Assembly (NCBI RefSeq): GCF_001422205.1
Contig: NZ_LMMJ01000013.1
Coordinates: 1 to 64,000 of the forward strand
Length of the DNA stretch: 64,000 bases
DNA from: Curtobacterium sp. Leaf261
Lineage (GTDB): Bacteria > Actinomycetota > Actinomycetes > Actinomycetales > Microbacteriaceae
Reading direction: 5' to 3'
Position 1 is the stretch's first letter. The number at the start of each line of letters is the position of its first letter. A program made the translations under genes and the position numbers. Under the pieces are notes generated by a model, which was not told where the DNA came from, did not search any database, and was given only the letters and a program-made list of their open reading frames with translations. Shown piece by piece: positions 26,223 through 34,554 of the stretch.

Positions 26223-27440
26223 TCAGGCGAGCTCGTCCTCGACGAAGACCGGCCGCGCGAGGGTGATCGCCGGGAACGTCGCGAGGAGCGCGATCGCGAG
26301 CAGGAACAGCAGCGGCAGGGTCCACCCCTGCGTGACGTCATGGAGCAGCCCGACGACCAGCGGGCCGAGTGCACCGAGCGCGTAGGCGATCCCCTGCGCG
26401 AACCCACTGGGGGCGACGGTGCCGGCGGCGGTGCGGGTGCGGTCGTTGATGAGGACGAGGCAGACCGGGAACAGGATCGACCCGAGGCCGATGAGCAGCA
26501 CCCAGAGCACGGTCAGCGGCGCGGGCGCGAGCAGGAGACCGAGGTAGCCGAGCACGAAGCTCGCGACACCAGCAGTGATCAGCCATCCGGCGTTCCGGAG
26601 TCGAGCGACGAGGAGGGGTGCGAGGAGCGCGCCGGGAACGCTGACGAGGCCGGTCACGGCGAGCAGCACCCCGCCCTCCGTCGGTGTCGATCCGGCGACG
26701 TCGCCGAGCATCTCGGGCAGCCAGGCGAAGCTCGCGTAGGTGAGGATCGTGCTCGTGGAGAACGTGAGGGTGATCGACAGGGCGACGCGGGACCGCCACA
26801 GGCCGGCGACGAGCGCTGGGATCGGAGCGTCGACGACGACGGTGTCCGAGAGTCGCTGACGTCGCTCCCGCACGAGGACGAGCAGCCAGGGGACGAGTGC
26901 CGACAGCGAAGCGATCGACCAGATGCCGAGGGAGACGCGCCAGCCGGCCTGATCGGCCACCGGCGCAGCGAGGGCGGCCGGGACAGCGGTGCTCACGCCG
27001 ACGATGCAGGCGTAGATCGCGGTCATCAGGGGGACGCGGTCGGGGAAGTACCGACGGACGATGGACGGCAGGAGCACGTTGCCCACACCGGTCCCGGCGA
27101 ACGCGACGATGCTGCCGACGAGGAGCGCCGCCAGTCCCGGCGCGAGCGCCCGGAGCACCTGACCCACGGTCATGAGCACCATGGCGAGGACGATGCCGCG
27201 GTCGAGTCCGATCCCGCGGGCGATGCGCGGCGCGACGAACCCGGAGGCGGCGAAGAGGAGGGGCGGCAGGGTTCCGAGCCACCCGATGTCGAGATCGGAG
27301 AGGGGGATGTCCGCCCGGACGTCTCCGAGGATCGGTGACAGGGCGGCGACGGCCTGACGCAGGGAGAAGGCGACGAGCACGACCCCCACCACCACGGAGG
27401 TGCGCCCAGCCCAGAGGGGGAGTGAGCGATCGTCGGACAT
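26223..27440 (-). CDS. MFS transporter, CynX/NimT family
   Basis: A 405-aa, 12-helix permease. The N-terminal VGVVLVAFSLRQAVAALSPI and WLGTLPPLLFAASGF segments, and FAGTGVGNVLLPSIVRRYFP, are typical of the cyanate/nitroimidazole (CynX/NimT) branch. A conserved SLRQAVA replaces the LRP motif of the group. No binding protein or enzyme sits next to it; the TetR gene 166 bp downstream on the same strand may regulate it. The substrate is not determined. Confidence 0.9.
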   Translation of the reverse strand: MSDDRSLPLWAGRTSVVVGVVLVAFSLRQAVAALSPILGDVRADIPLSDLDIGWLGTLPPLLFAASGFVAPRIARGIGLDRGIVLAMVLMTVGQVLRALAPGLAALLVGSIVAFAGTGVGNVLLPSIVRRYFPDRVPLMTAIYACIVGVSTAVPAALAAPVADQAGWRVSLGIWSIASLSALVPWLLVLVRERRQRLSDTVVVDAPIPALVAGLWRSRVALSITLTFSTSTILTYASFAWLPEMLGDVAGSTPTEGGVLLAVTGLVSVPGALLAPLLVARLRNAGWLITAGVASFVLGYLGLLLAPAPLTVLWVLLIGLGSILFPVCLVLINDRTRTAAGTVAPSGFAQGIAYALGALGPLVVGLLHDVTQGWTLPLLFLLAIALLATFPAITLARPVFVEDELA

Positions 27441-27484
27441 CCCGCAAGCCTAGGGTCGCGTTGCCGACAGCGCTGCCGACCGCA

Positions 27485-27528
27485 CGGACTGGAGGGACGG
27501 TGCGGGCTGGTACCGCGCCTCCAGTCCG
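27485..27528. repeat. Dispersed palindrome, copy 5
   Basis: Arms CGGACTGGAGG and CCTCCAGTCCG around a GGTGCGGGCTGGTACC core, in the gap between the HxlR gene end and the MFS gene start (both minus strand). Confidence 0.9.
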
Positions 27529-27565
27529 ACAGTCGGCGAAGCCGGCACCCGCTTCGGTCGCCGCC

Positions 27566-27988
27566 TCAGCGGCGCGCGTCGAACTGTGCCTGGTTCGTGG
27601 AGACGGCGTCGCGGTGGGTCTCGGCCCAGCGTTTGAGCTGCCGGACCGTCTGATGCAGGGAGAGACCGAGCTCGGTGAGTTCGTAGGTGACGGTCACGGG
27701 CACGGTCGGGGTCGCCGTCCGGTCGAGCAGACCGTCGCGTTCCAGGGACTTCAGTGTCTGCGACAACATCTTCGGGCTCACGCCGGCCAGGACCCTGGCG
27801 AGCTCGGAGTACCGCATCGGGCGAGGATCACCGTCGCAGTCGGGGCCGCTGCCCAGGGCCGACAACACCAGGGTCACCCACTTGCCGGACACCTGCGCCA
27901 GCAACTTCTGACTCGGGCACACGGCAAGGAACGCGTTGTACTGCGTCTTCGCGGCAGCCTTCTTCTCCGCCGCTGTGGTCGTTGCCAT
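27566..27988 (-). CDS. HxlR family transcriptional regulator
   Basis: A 140-aa winged-helix protein: CPSQKLLAQVSGKWVTLVLS, then MRYSELARVLAGVSPKMLSQ and TLKSLERDGLLDRTA, the HxlR signature, with a Cys near the N-terminus that often senses aldehydes, quinones or oxidants. The start is one of two adjacent ATGs (27991 or 27988). The second has better spacing from GAGGAGG. It is divergent from an aldo/keto reductase, a frequent HxlR target. Confidence 0.93.
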   Translation of the reverse strand: MATTTAAEKKAAAKTQYNAFLAVCPSQKLLAQVSGKWVTLVLSALGSGPDCDGDPRPMRYSELARVLAGVSPKMLSQTLKSLERDGLLDRTATPTVPVTVTYELTELGLSLHQTVRQLKRWAETHRDAVSTNQAQFDARR

Positions 27989-28096
27989 CATCGCCTCCTC
28001 GGGTATCAACGCACTTCTGTGTAACTCCTTCCGAACAGGAAGTCGCTGCTCCACTGTGGACTGCACCACGTCCACACGCAACCGGAAGGCACACTC

Positions 28097-28966
28097 ATGA
28101 ACACCACCACCGAACTCCCCGGCGGCACCTGGACCCTCGGCGACCGTCCCGTCGCTCGATTCGGGTACGGCGGCATGCAGCTCGCCGGGCCAGGGGTCAT
28201 GGGTCCGCCGAAGGACCGGGATGCCGCGATCGCCGTGCTCCGCGCGGCCGTGGCGAGCGGCATCACGCACATCGACACCGCCGAGACCTACGGTCCCGGC
28301 GTCGTCAACGACCTCATCCGCGAGGCGTTGCAGCCCTATCCGCACGATCTGCTCATCGCGACCAAGGCCGGCGGGCGCCGCGACGCGAACGGCGGATGGC
28401 CCGCTGCCCGCACGCCGGACGAACTCCGCGCCCAGATCGACGACAACCTCGAGACACTCGGTGTGGACACGCTCGACCTGGTGCACCTCCGGCTCGGCGA
28501 TGCGAACGGCCCGGTCCCCGAACGGATCGACGAAGCCTTCGAGACGCTCGTGAGCCTGCAGCGGCAGGGCGCCATCCGCCACCTGGGTGTCAGCAACGCG
28601 ACTGCCGAGCAGGTGGCGCAGGCGCGGGCGATCGCTCCGATCGTGTCGGTCCAGAACGGGTACAACCTCGTCAACCGCGGGGATGACGAGCTCATCGACG
28701 CTCTGGCCGGTGACGGTGTGGCGTACATCCCGTTCTTCCCCCTGGGCGGGTTCACCCCGCTCCAGTCCGACGCACTCAGTGCCGTGGCTGCCCGACTCGC
28801 GGCGTCTCCGATGTCCGTCGCGCTGGCGTGGCTGCTGCGCCGTTCAGCGAACATCCTCCTGATCCCCGGGACGTCGTCGATGGCACATCTGCGGGAGAAC
28901 ATCTCCGGCGCAGCCCTCACCCTCTCCGACGGCGACCTCGCCGAGCTCGACCGGATCTCCGGCTGA
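28097..28966 (+). CDS. Aldo/keto reductase
   Basis: A 289-aa (beta/alpha)8 NADPH-dependent carbonyl reductase. HIDTAETYGPG contains the catalytic Asp and Tyr, LLIATKAGG the catalytic Lys, and DLVHLRLGD the position usually held by His. SNILLIPGTSSMAHLRENI is the cofactor-binding end. The sequence is nearest to the YeaE/oxidoreductase group. It is transcribed away from the HxlR regulator across a 108-bp gap, suggesting induction by reactive carbonyls. Confidence 0.94.
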   Translation: MNTTTELPGGTWTLGDRPVARFGYGGMQLAGPGVMGPPKDRDAAIAVLRAAVASGITHIDTAETYGPGVVNDLIREALQPYPHDLLIATKAGGRRDANGGWPAARTPDELRAQIDDNLETLGVDTLDLVHLRLGDANGPVPERIDEAFETLVSLQRQGAIRHLGVSNATAEQVAQARAIAPIVSVQNGYNLVNRGDDELIDALAGDGVAYIPFFPLGGFTPLQSDALSAVAARLAASPMSVALAWLLRRSANILLIPGTSSMAHLRENISGAALTLSDGDLAELDRISG

Positions 28967-28993
28967 GGTCGGCGCGCTGACCGCGCTGTCGGG

Positions 28994-29644
28994 TCAGCCC
29001 GGTTGGTTTTGTCCTGGTCGCCCTGTAACCATGTCAGCAAGTGTCTGCGTCCAGAGATGCCCGGGATGCGCCATGGCCAGAGCGTCGCGCAGCCACTGCC
29101 GCGCCAGCGTGGACAGGAGTGGCAGGCAGGCGTCGAAGTCGAGCTGGTCCTGCGGGCGCAGGCCAGGCACCTTGTGCAGGAGCTGGACCTCCGGCCGCAG
29201 GTACTCGATGCCGTCTCGTTCCCAGAGGATCTCGGCGATGGGCAGGGTGATCCGGGCGTCGCGTTTGTAGGTCCAGGTGTCGTCGGCGACGTCCATGAGG
29301 ATGACGTCGTACTCCCAGGGTTCGGACCCGCTCGGCCGCAGCCAGAGGTTGCCGCAGGTCGCCGACAGGGACGGTTCGTCGCCGGCGAGGGGGTGGAGCG
29401 AACCTCGGTCGGCGGCCCAGACGTCGAGGACCCTGTCGAGGTGCTGTCGGAGCGCGGGGACGTCCGTGCGCGGGATGCTTGGGTCGATGTCCCCGTGCGG
29501 TCGATGGACACCGGTGAACGCCTCGATCGCCCATCCGCCGGCGATCCACCAGCGGCCGGGGTACCCGGTCATGAGCCGTGCGACGTCATCCGGCGTGCGC
29601 GGTGCCCAGGGTCCGTAGAGCCGCACCAGTTCGTCGTGGTCCAC
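28994..29644 (-). CDS. Nucleotidyltransferase-fold protein (aminoglycoside adenylyltransferase-like)
   Basis: A 216-aa protein. RWWIAGGWAIEAFTGVHRPH followed by GDIDPSIPRTD matches the G-G-x12-D-x-D signature of the nucleotidyltransferase superfamily as found in AAD/LinB-like proteins. The downstream WEYDVILMDV may supply the third acidic residue. These enzymes transfer NMP to antibiotics or other hydroxyls; many chromosomal homologues have no proven resistance role. The start ATG 29644 gives a compact, complete domain. The stop is 28 bp from the AKR stop, convergent. Confidence 0.8.
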   Translation of the reverse strand: MDHDELVRLYGPWAPRTPDDVARLMTGYPGRWWIAGGWAIEAFTGVHRPHGDIDPSIPRTDVPALRQHLDRVLDVWAADRGSLHPLAGDEPSLSATCGNLWLRPSGSEPWEYDVILMDVADDTWTYKRDARITLPIAEILWERDGIEYLRPEVQLLHKVPGLRPQDQLDFDACLPLLSTLARQWLRDALAMAHPGHLWTQTLADMVTGRPGQNQPG

Positions 29645-29681
29645 GAGCAGCAGGGTAGGCGGTCGGCGCCGCTGCGGTTCG

Positions 29682-29876
29682 TCAAGGCCAGGCGTTCAGA
29701 GCGAGACCCAGAAGTTTGAGGACGACCAGCACGACCGGGCGGACGAGCCAGGTCCAGATCCACCGCAAGGGCTGCGGGAGCCACATCGGCTGCTCGTAGG
29801 CGCGGCGCTTCGCGGTGCGTTCGCGGCGGGTCAGGGGTCGTGCTCTGCGGCGGGCAGAGGGGGTTCGGTCGGTCAA
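29682..29876 (-). CDS. Small basic single-pass membrane protein
   Basis: A 64-aa protein whose first 32 residues are very Arg-rich (SARRRARPLTRRERTAKRRAY) and whose end is one membrane helix (VRPVVLVVLKLLGLALNAWP). The TTG start at 29876 overlaps the stop of the lipoprotein gene upstream (TTGA), which decides this start; a longer ATG-initiated frame at 30017 would run inside that gene. No family recognised. Confidence 0.55.
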   Translation of the reverse strand: MTDRTPSARRRARPLTRRERTAKRRAYEQPMWLPQPLRWIWTWLVRPVVLVVLKLLGLALNAWP

Positions 29877-30394
29877 GGACGACGAGCCCCGTGAGCGTGG
29901 GTCTCGACCTTGCTGTACGCGGCCGCGAACCACACGACACTCGAGTCCCCGGATGTCGGCCCGATCGTGATCGAGTCGCTCGAGGTCGTGACGTACAGGT
30001 CCTCGTCGTGCCCACATTGCACGGTACGAGCCACGAGCTGTCTGCCGGTCTCATGTCCAGTGGACACCCCGCCGGCCCAGACAGCCATGTCGACCGTTCC
30101 GTGACCTTCGCACGCGATCGAAACCCGGATCCGTTCCCCCCGCAGACTTTCCTCCCCACCGATCGAGAGTCGACTGGAAGTGTCGTTCGAACCGGTGCCG
30201 TTCGCCAACAGCCCGGGCTGACCCGCCCATCGGTCCTGCACATCCCGCGTCCAGTGCTCGGACGTCTGAGCGTCCTCGTCGGCGTCCTGGCCGCCGGAGC
30301 ATGCGGTCAGCGACACGACGGCGATGAGCGCGAGGCCGATGACACGGCCCCCACAGAGAACACGGCCGTGACGGCGAGGAGAGGACGGAAGCAT
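29873..30394 (-). CDS. Putative lipoprotein
   Basis: A 173-aa protein with a basic N-terminus, a hydrophobic signal (VIGLALIAVVSLTAC) and lipobox Cys 32, followed by an acidic linker (SGGQDADEDAQT) and a small domain with two cysteines (VSIACEGHG and TVQCGHDED). The last 40 residues are Ser/Thr-rich. ATG 30394 is the only start in front of the signal peptide. It is probably exported and lipid-anchored; the function is unknown. Confidence 0.75.
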   Translation of the reverse strand: MLPSSPRRHGRVLCGGRVIGLALIAVVSLTACSGGQDADEDAQTSEHWTRDVQDRWAGQPGLLANGTGSNDTSSRLSIGGEESLRGERIRVSIACEGHGTVDMAVWAGGVSTGHETGRQLVARTVQCGHDEDLYVTTSSDSITIGPTSGDSSVVWFAAAYSKVETHAHGARRP

Positions 30395-30480
30395 TTCGTG
30401 GACAGTGTCGCGCAAGCGGGATCGGGCCGCATCCTCCCGTTCGTGGGCCGCATCCACGGCTGCGTCACCTGCGGTGCGGC

Positions 30481-30585
30481 TCAGGACCCGATGACGCCCG
30501 TCGCCACGGCGATCGCCACGCCGGCGCCGGCGAGCACCGCCACGAGACCACCGATGATCGCCGCGAGCCGCTGGTTCTTGTCCAT
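30481..30585 (-). CDS. 34-aa single-helix membrane peptide
   Basis: MDKNQRLAAII, then a Gly/Ala/Val-rich helix ending GVIGS. A ribosome binding site GGAG lies seven bases before ATG 30585. One membrane segment, no other motif. Such tiny membrane proteins are common beside actinobacterial lipoprotein genes; a chance frame is possible. Confidence 0.5.
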   Translation of the reverse strand: MDKNQRLAAIIGGLVAVLAGAGVAIAVATGVIGS

Positions 30586-30645
30586 CCCCATGCTCCGAGT
30601 GTGGCAGACCGGGCCTCGCCCGAGCTCGCGTGCGAGGCTGCATGC

Positions 30646-31176
30646 ATGGTCTCGCCGCAGTCGCTGAGTGAGGACGATCGTCGTGTCGTCGCCGTGTGGG
30701 CTGCGGACTGCGCGGAACGTGTCCTGCCGCTGTTCGAGGCAGAGGCGCCGGACGACGATCGTGCGCGCGACGGGATCGCGCGTACCCGAGCTTTCGCCCG
30801 CGGGGACCTCGACGCGGCGGGCGAGATCCGTCGGCGCTTCGCCGCAGGTCGGGCTGCCGCATCCGCGACCTCCCCGGGAGCGAAGGCGGCAGCCCGCGCA
30901 GCTGGGCAGGCTTCCGGTGTGGCGCACATGGGCGCGCACGCACTCGGCGCTGCCGCGTACGCCGCGCGAGCCGCCGAGCTGGCTGCCCCGGGGAGTGGCG
31001 CGGCCGAGATCGCTCGGCAGATCGAGTCGATGAGCGAGCCGGTCCGAACGGCGCTGCGCCGGTTGCCGCTGCTCGGGGAGGACTCGTCCGGACCCCTCGG
31101 CCCGGGCCTCCTGGCCTCCGGTGCCCTCGGGGACATCATCCGGACCATCCAGACAGCCCTCGCACGGTCCGACTGA
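30646..31176 (+). CDS. Imm5-like putative immunity protein
   Basis: A 176-aa helical, Ala-rich protein. LSEDDRRVVAVWAADCAERV, LPLFEAEAPDDDRARDGI and AHMGAHALGAAAYAARAAEL match a widespread actinobacterial family annotated as putative immunity (Imm5-like) proteins. No toxin gene is adjacent, so any immunity role here is unsupported by context. It is divergent from the 34-aa peptide and ends 61 bp before the stop of the VanZ-RDD gene. Confidence 0.65.
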   Translation: MVSPQSLSEDDRRVVAVWAADCAERVLPLFEAEAPDDDRARDGIARTRAFARGDLDAAGEIRRRFAAGRAAASATSPGAKAAARAAGQASGVAHMGAHALGAAAYAARAAELAAPGSGAAEIARQIESMSEPVRTALRRLPLLGEDSSGPLGPGLLASGALGDIIRTIQTALARSD

Positions 31177-31236
31177 TCGGCGAGCCGGCGGGTCGACGAC
31201 GATCGGTGTGCTGACAGACCGCGCCCCGCCCTCACG

Positions 31237-32331
31237 TCAGCGGGCGGCGTCCTTGAGCGCCGGGGCTCGATCGTCCCCGATGCTGATCCCCGCCAGTCCT
31301 GCGGCGAACCCACGCCGGTCGGACCACAGGAAGACACCGACGAGGGCTCCGACGACGAGGAGACCGGCGATGAGCGCTGCGCCGGGCACATCGATCGCGT
31401 TGAGCACCGACCAGCCTCCGACACCGAGCGCCCACCGTGCGACCAGCTGCAGGAAGCGCGGACGCGCGGTCGGGGCGATCCGGACGACCCGCTCTCCGAG
31501 TGTCCTCCCGCTGGTGAGCAGCGCCGCGAGCATCGCCACGGCTGGGAGGAGCGACACGAGTGTCAGGAGCCAGGGCGGCACCGACGCCTCCCGTCCGGCG
31601 GTCACGAACGTCACGATCGCCACGGACGTCGCGAGGACGAGCTGCGCGATCCCGACGAGGAGCACGTCGCACACCATCCCGAGCAGTCGACGTCCGACCG
31701 TCACGGCCCGGGGTTGCTCGGGACCGCGGTCCTCCCGACGCTGCCCCGGGACCAGCCGCAGCAGGGGAGCGACACACGCGCCGAGGAACGCGCCGACGGT
31801 GTTCGCCAGGAGGTCGTCGACGTCGAACAACCGGTAGGAGCACGGGTACAGGAACCAGTCGCCGGTGAGCTGGGTGAACTCCACCAACCCCGAGACCAGC
31901 AGCCCGGCCACCGTCCCGAGCAGCACACCGCGCACCGCGTGTCCGCGCGCCAGGAAGTACCGGACGAACATCCCGAGCGGGACGAACAGCACGACGTTGA
32001 ACAGGACCTGCGCCGCCGCCGGGTTGCGGAGCACACCGGTCACGCCGCCCAGCCCGCCAGTCCGTCGGATGTCGTCGACGAACGTGAACAGCCGCAGCTG
32101 CGCGTGCGTCCCGCCCTGCGTGCAGAGGGCGGCGGTGTCCGCCGGGAGCGGCAGCAACGTGTACGAGACGATCGCCAGCGCGTACACGACCGCTGCGGCG
32201 GCGATCACGGTCACGCCGACGCCGAGGACACCGCGCCGTCGGTACTGCACCGCGGCCCACGGCACCAGACCGGCGAGCACGACGACCACACCGAACACCA
32301 CGGCGATCACGGCCGGCATGACAGTCCCCAT
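31237..32331 (-). CDS. VanZ-RDD fusion membrane protein
   Basis: A 364-aa polytopic protein. Residues 1-190 contain a VanZ-like domain (VLFNVVLFVPLGMFVRYFLA, then LVEFTQLTG and FDVDDLLANTVGAFLG), a fold associated with low-level glycopeptide tolerance. Residues 215-345 form an RDD domain (RLLGMVCDVLLVGIAQLVLA, then SGRTLGERVVRI). ATG 32319 in the same frame has GGGGA five bases upstream and is a possible alternative start. No glycopeptide-resistance genes lie nearby. Confidence 0.88.
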   Translation of the reverse strand: MGTVMPAVIAVVFGVVVVLAGLVPWAAVQYRRRGVLGVGVTVIAAAAVVYALAIVSYTLLPLPADTAALCTQGGTHAQLRLFTFVDDIRRTGGLGGVTGVLRNPAAAQVLFNVVLFVPLGMFVRYFLARGHAVRGVLLGTVAGLLVSGLVEFTQLTGDWFLYPCSYRLFDVDDLLANTVGAFLGACVAPLLRLVPGQRREDRGPEQPRAVTVGRRLLGMVCDVLLVGIAQLVLATSVAIVTFVTAGREASVPPWLLTLVSLLPAVAMLAALLTSGRTLGERVVRIAPTARPRFLQLVARWALGVGGWSVLNAIDVPGAALIAGLLVVGALVGVFLWSDRRGFAAGLAGISIGDDRAPALKDAAR

Positions 32332-32440
32332 GTCGGAACCCTAGGCCAGCGGCGCCGCGACGACGTTGCCGACGTGCGCGGTGCGGGACAACGTCCTGAC
32401 GGACGACGACACGGCAGCCAGGGGACGGGGGCGAGCCGAT

Positions 32441-32488
32441 GACGGACTGGAGGGACGGTGCGGGCTGGCACCGCGCCTCCAGTCCGTC
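32441..32488. repeat. Dispersed palindrome, copy 6
   Basis: Arms GACGGACTGGAGG and CCTCCAGTCCGTC around GGTGCGGGCTGGCACC, 21 bp beyond the MarR gene stop and upstream of the VanZ-RDD gene. Confidence 0.9.
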
Positions 32489-32508
32489 GGCGTACCGGCG
32501 GAACGCGC

Positions 32509-32961
32509 CTACGCGCGGGTCGGCGGCTTCGTCGTGGTGATCTCCGGGATCCGCTCGACCATCCGTGCGAGCTCGTCCACTCGCGCTGGACCCTCGCTGG
32601 CCTCGAGGCGGACGAGGATCCGCTCGAACGCTGCGGCGCCGAGGGCCGTCCAGTCCCGGCCTCGGTCCGTGACCCGGAGGGGCCGGCGGCGCGCGTCACC
32701 GTCGTCGAAGCCGCGGTCGACGTAGCCGAGCTCCTCGAGGGACCGGATCGTCTTGGCGGCGGCCTGCCGCGAGATGCCGAGGGCTCGACCGAGTGCCGAC
32801 GCGTCGGACGCGCCGCGCTCGATGGCCTCCATCGCGAAGTGCAGGGCCGGGGTCGCGCCGGGATGACCTCGACTGGCCAGGTCCTCGGTGACCTCGGCCG
32901 ACATCGCGGTGAAGGCGCGGAGGAGCTCGCTCGCCAGGTGCGCTCCCCTCGACTTCTCCAT
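32509..32961 (-). CDS. MarR family transcriptional regulator
   Basis: A 150-aa winged-helix dimer. The DNA-binding region reads ASALGRALGISRQAAAKTIR, then SLEELGYVDRGFDDGDARRR, with the characteristic wing DDGDARRR. It is divergent from an alpha/beta hydrolase gene, and the 60-bp gap contains an inverted repeat that overlaps the hydrolase start region. It is likely the repressor of that gene, released by a small aromatic or oxidant ligand. Confidence 0.93.
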   Translation of the reverse strand: MEKSRGAHLASELLRAFTAMSAEVTEDLASRGHPGATPALHFAMEAIERGASDASALGRALGISRQAAAKTIRSLEELGYVDRGFDDGDARRRPLRVTDRGRDWTALGAAAFERILVRLEASEGPARVDELARMVERIPEITTTKPPTRA

Positions 32962-32990
32962 TCCACGACGCTAGCCCACGAGGCACTAGC

Positions 32991-33027
32991 AACCTGGTTG
33001 TCATTCGTGCATACTGACAACATGGTT
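32991..33027. promoter_or_regulatory. Inverted repeat, candidate MarR operator
   Basis: GTTGTCA (32997-33003) and TGACAAC (33015-33021) are perfect 7-bp arms. The symmetry extends to 11 of 13 bp (32991-33003 against 33015-33027). The right arm abuts and overlaps the start codon of the hydrolase gene, so binding would block transcription. Confidence 0.6.
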
Positions 33028-33966
33028 ACCAATCAAGTGCACACCAAGCAGCACGCCGCGACCATCCCCGAGGTCGAACATCACGTCGAGCAGGTGGGCG
33101 GCCGGCTGCTGCACTGGGTCTCCGCGGGCACGGACGGAACTCCCGTGCTGCTCGTCCACGGGTTCCCCGAGACGTGGTGGGCGTTCCGCAGCCTGATCCC
33201 ACTCCTGGCTGGGCGGCACCGGGTCATCGCGGTCGACCTCCCGGGGTTCGGGGGGTCCATCGAGCAGGACGGGGCGAGGTCGGCCGACTTCAGCAGCGCC
33301 GGAGCCGCTGCGACCCTGCGGGAGCTCATCGTCCGACTCGACCTCGGCCCGGTCCACCTGCTCGGACAGGACATCGCCGGCAACACGGTGTTCCGGCTCG
33401 CCGCCGAACACCCCGAGGACGTGCGCAGCCTCATAGCGGTCGAGACACTCGTGTCCGGCTTCGGCCTGGAGCAGCTCGCCGACGTCCGGAACGGTGGGGC
33501 GTGGCACGTCGGTGCGCTCGCGACCCCGGGTGTCGGCGAGTTCGTCTTCAGCGGTCGGATGCGCGAGTTCCTCACCCGGATGTGGTTCCCGTTCCTGACC
33601 AGCGTCGAGGGTGCGGTGACGGCGCGCGACATCGCCGAGTTCGACCGCGCCTACTCGCAGTCCGGCGCGTGGGACGGCCCGCACGGTCTGTACGCGTCAG
33701 CGCTCGCCGAGGGGGACGAGCTCCGCGCGCTCGCCGCATCCGCTCGTCTGCCGATGCCGGTGTTGGCGGTCGACGGGATGGGCGGGCCGAAGACGGCCGA
33801 CGGGATGCGGGCGGTCGCGGACGGGGTGGAGGCCGTGATGCTCGACGGGGTCGGTCACCATGTCGCGATGGAGGCGCCCCAACGGCTCGCCGGCGCGATG
33901 CTGGAGTTCCTCCGCCGGATCGACCAGCCCTCCGCAGACACGGTCGAGGATCCCGAGGATCAGTAG
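33022..33966 (+). CDS. Alpha/beta hydrolase, epoxide hydrolase-like
   Basis: A 314-aa soluble hydrolase. VLLVHGFPETWWAFRSLIP supplies the oxyanion HGFPE motif. The nucleophile elbow LLGQDIAGNT has Asp as nucleophile, as in epoxide hydrolases and haloalkane/haloacetate dehalogenases. GVGHHVAMEAP has the catalytic His. ATG 33022 follows the MarR-type operator directly. It is divergent from and probably repressed by the MarR gene. The sequence does not separate epoxide from halo-compound substrates. Confidence 0.9.
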   Translation: MVTNQVHTKQHAATIPEVEHHVEQVGGRLLHWVSAGTDGTPVLLVHGFPETWWAFRSLIPLLAGRHRVIAVDLPGFGGSIEQDGARSADFSSAGAAATLRELIVRLDLGPVHLLGQDIAGNTVFRLAAEHPEDVRSLIAVETLVSGFGLEQLADVRNGGAWHVGALATPGVGEFVFSGRMREFLTRMWFPFLTSVEGAVTARDIAEFDRAYSQSGAWDGPHGLYASALAEGDELRALAASARLPMPVLAVDGMGGPKTADGMRAVADGVEAVMLDGVGHHVAMEAPQRLAGAMLEFLRRIDQPSADTVEDPEDQ

Positions 33967-33975
33967 CATCGGGGC

Positions 33976-34254
33976 GTGAGCGACGATGGGAAGCACGGGT
34001 CCGTGGACGGGCCGACCGACCCCTACGAGCGTGAGCCCGGCTACGAGACCGAGGTGGACGGCACGAGCGGGCGGACACCGACCGACGTCGTCGCGGGGAT
34101 CGGGATCGGCGTCCTCGCGCTGATCGCCTTCGGGTTCTTCCACGTCGCTGTGTGGATCGCGTTCCCTGTCGCCATCGTCGTCGCACTCCTTGCCTGGCAG
34201 CTCCTGGCGGCTCGGCGCCGTCGGAAGCGTCGGGTGCATGGCGACCGCGTCTGA
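33976..34254 (+). CDS. Small membrane protein
   Basis: A 92-aa protein starting at GTG 33976, nine bases after the hydrolase stop. The first 38 residues are hydrophilic and acidic (PTDPYEREPGYETEVDGTSG). Two helices follow (VVAGIGIGVLALIAFGFF and VAVWIAFPVAIVVALLAW), with a cytoplasmic Arg/Lys cluster at the end. No named family. Linkage to the hydrolase may be operonic. Confidence 0.65.
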   Translation: MSDDGKHGSVDGPTDPYEREPGYETEVDGTSGRTPTDVVAGIGIGVLALIAFGFFHVAVWIAFPVAIVVALLAWQLLAARRRRKRRVHGDRV

Positions 34255-34293
34255 GCTCGACGTGCCTTCGCCCGAACACCCGCAGGAGGCCTC

Positions 34294-34494
34294 GTGCGCC
34301 GGATGAGCAACCCGTCACTCGCGTGGATCTCCCAGATCGGCTTCGTCCTCGTCGTCGTGGGTGCGATCGTCGGCTTCGGCTCTCATGATCGAGCGCCAGG
34401 AGCGATCGTCGCGATCGCTCTCTGCGGTGCTGGGTTCATCGTCGGCGTGGTGTGGACGGTCCTCGTGTTCAAGCAACCCCGAGAAGACGAATGA
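34294..34494 (+). CDS. Small two-helix membrane protein
   Basis: A 66-aa protein. GTG 34294 is placed four bases after GGAGG; ATG 34303 is an alternative. The helices IGFVLVVVGAIVGF and GAIVAIALCGAGFIVGVVW are separated by a short SHDRAP loop. No family recognised. Confidence 0.6.
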   Translation: MRRMSNPSLAWISQIGFVLVVVGAIVGFGSHDRAPGAIVAIALCGAGFIVGVVWTVLVFKQPREDE

Positions 34495-34554
34495 CCTCGC
34501 GGCTGCGGCCAGATCGACGCTGAACCCGAACGACCCGACCGAACGGACCACCGC

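Noticed and set aside
28994..29644. Dedicated antibiotic-resistance gene
   Set aside because: The fold is that of nucleotidyltransferases, but sequence alone does not show an antibiotic substrate, and base composition matches the host, so a chromosomal housekeeping or unknown role is as likely.
30646..31176. Toxin-immunity pair
   Set aside because: The protein matches an immunity-annotated family, but no toxin-like gene is adjacent on either side.
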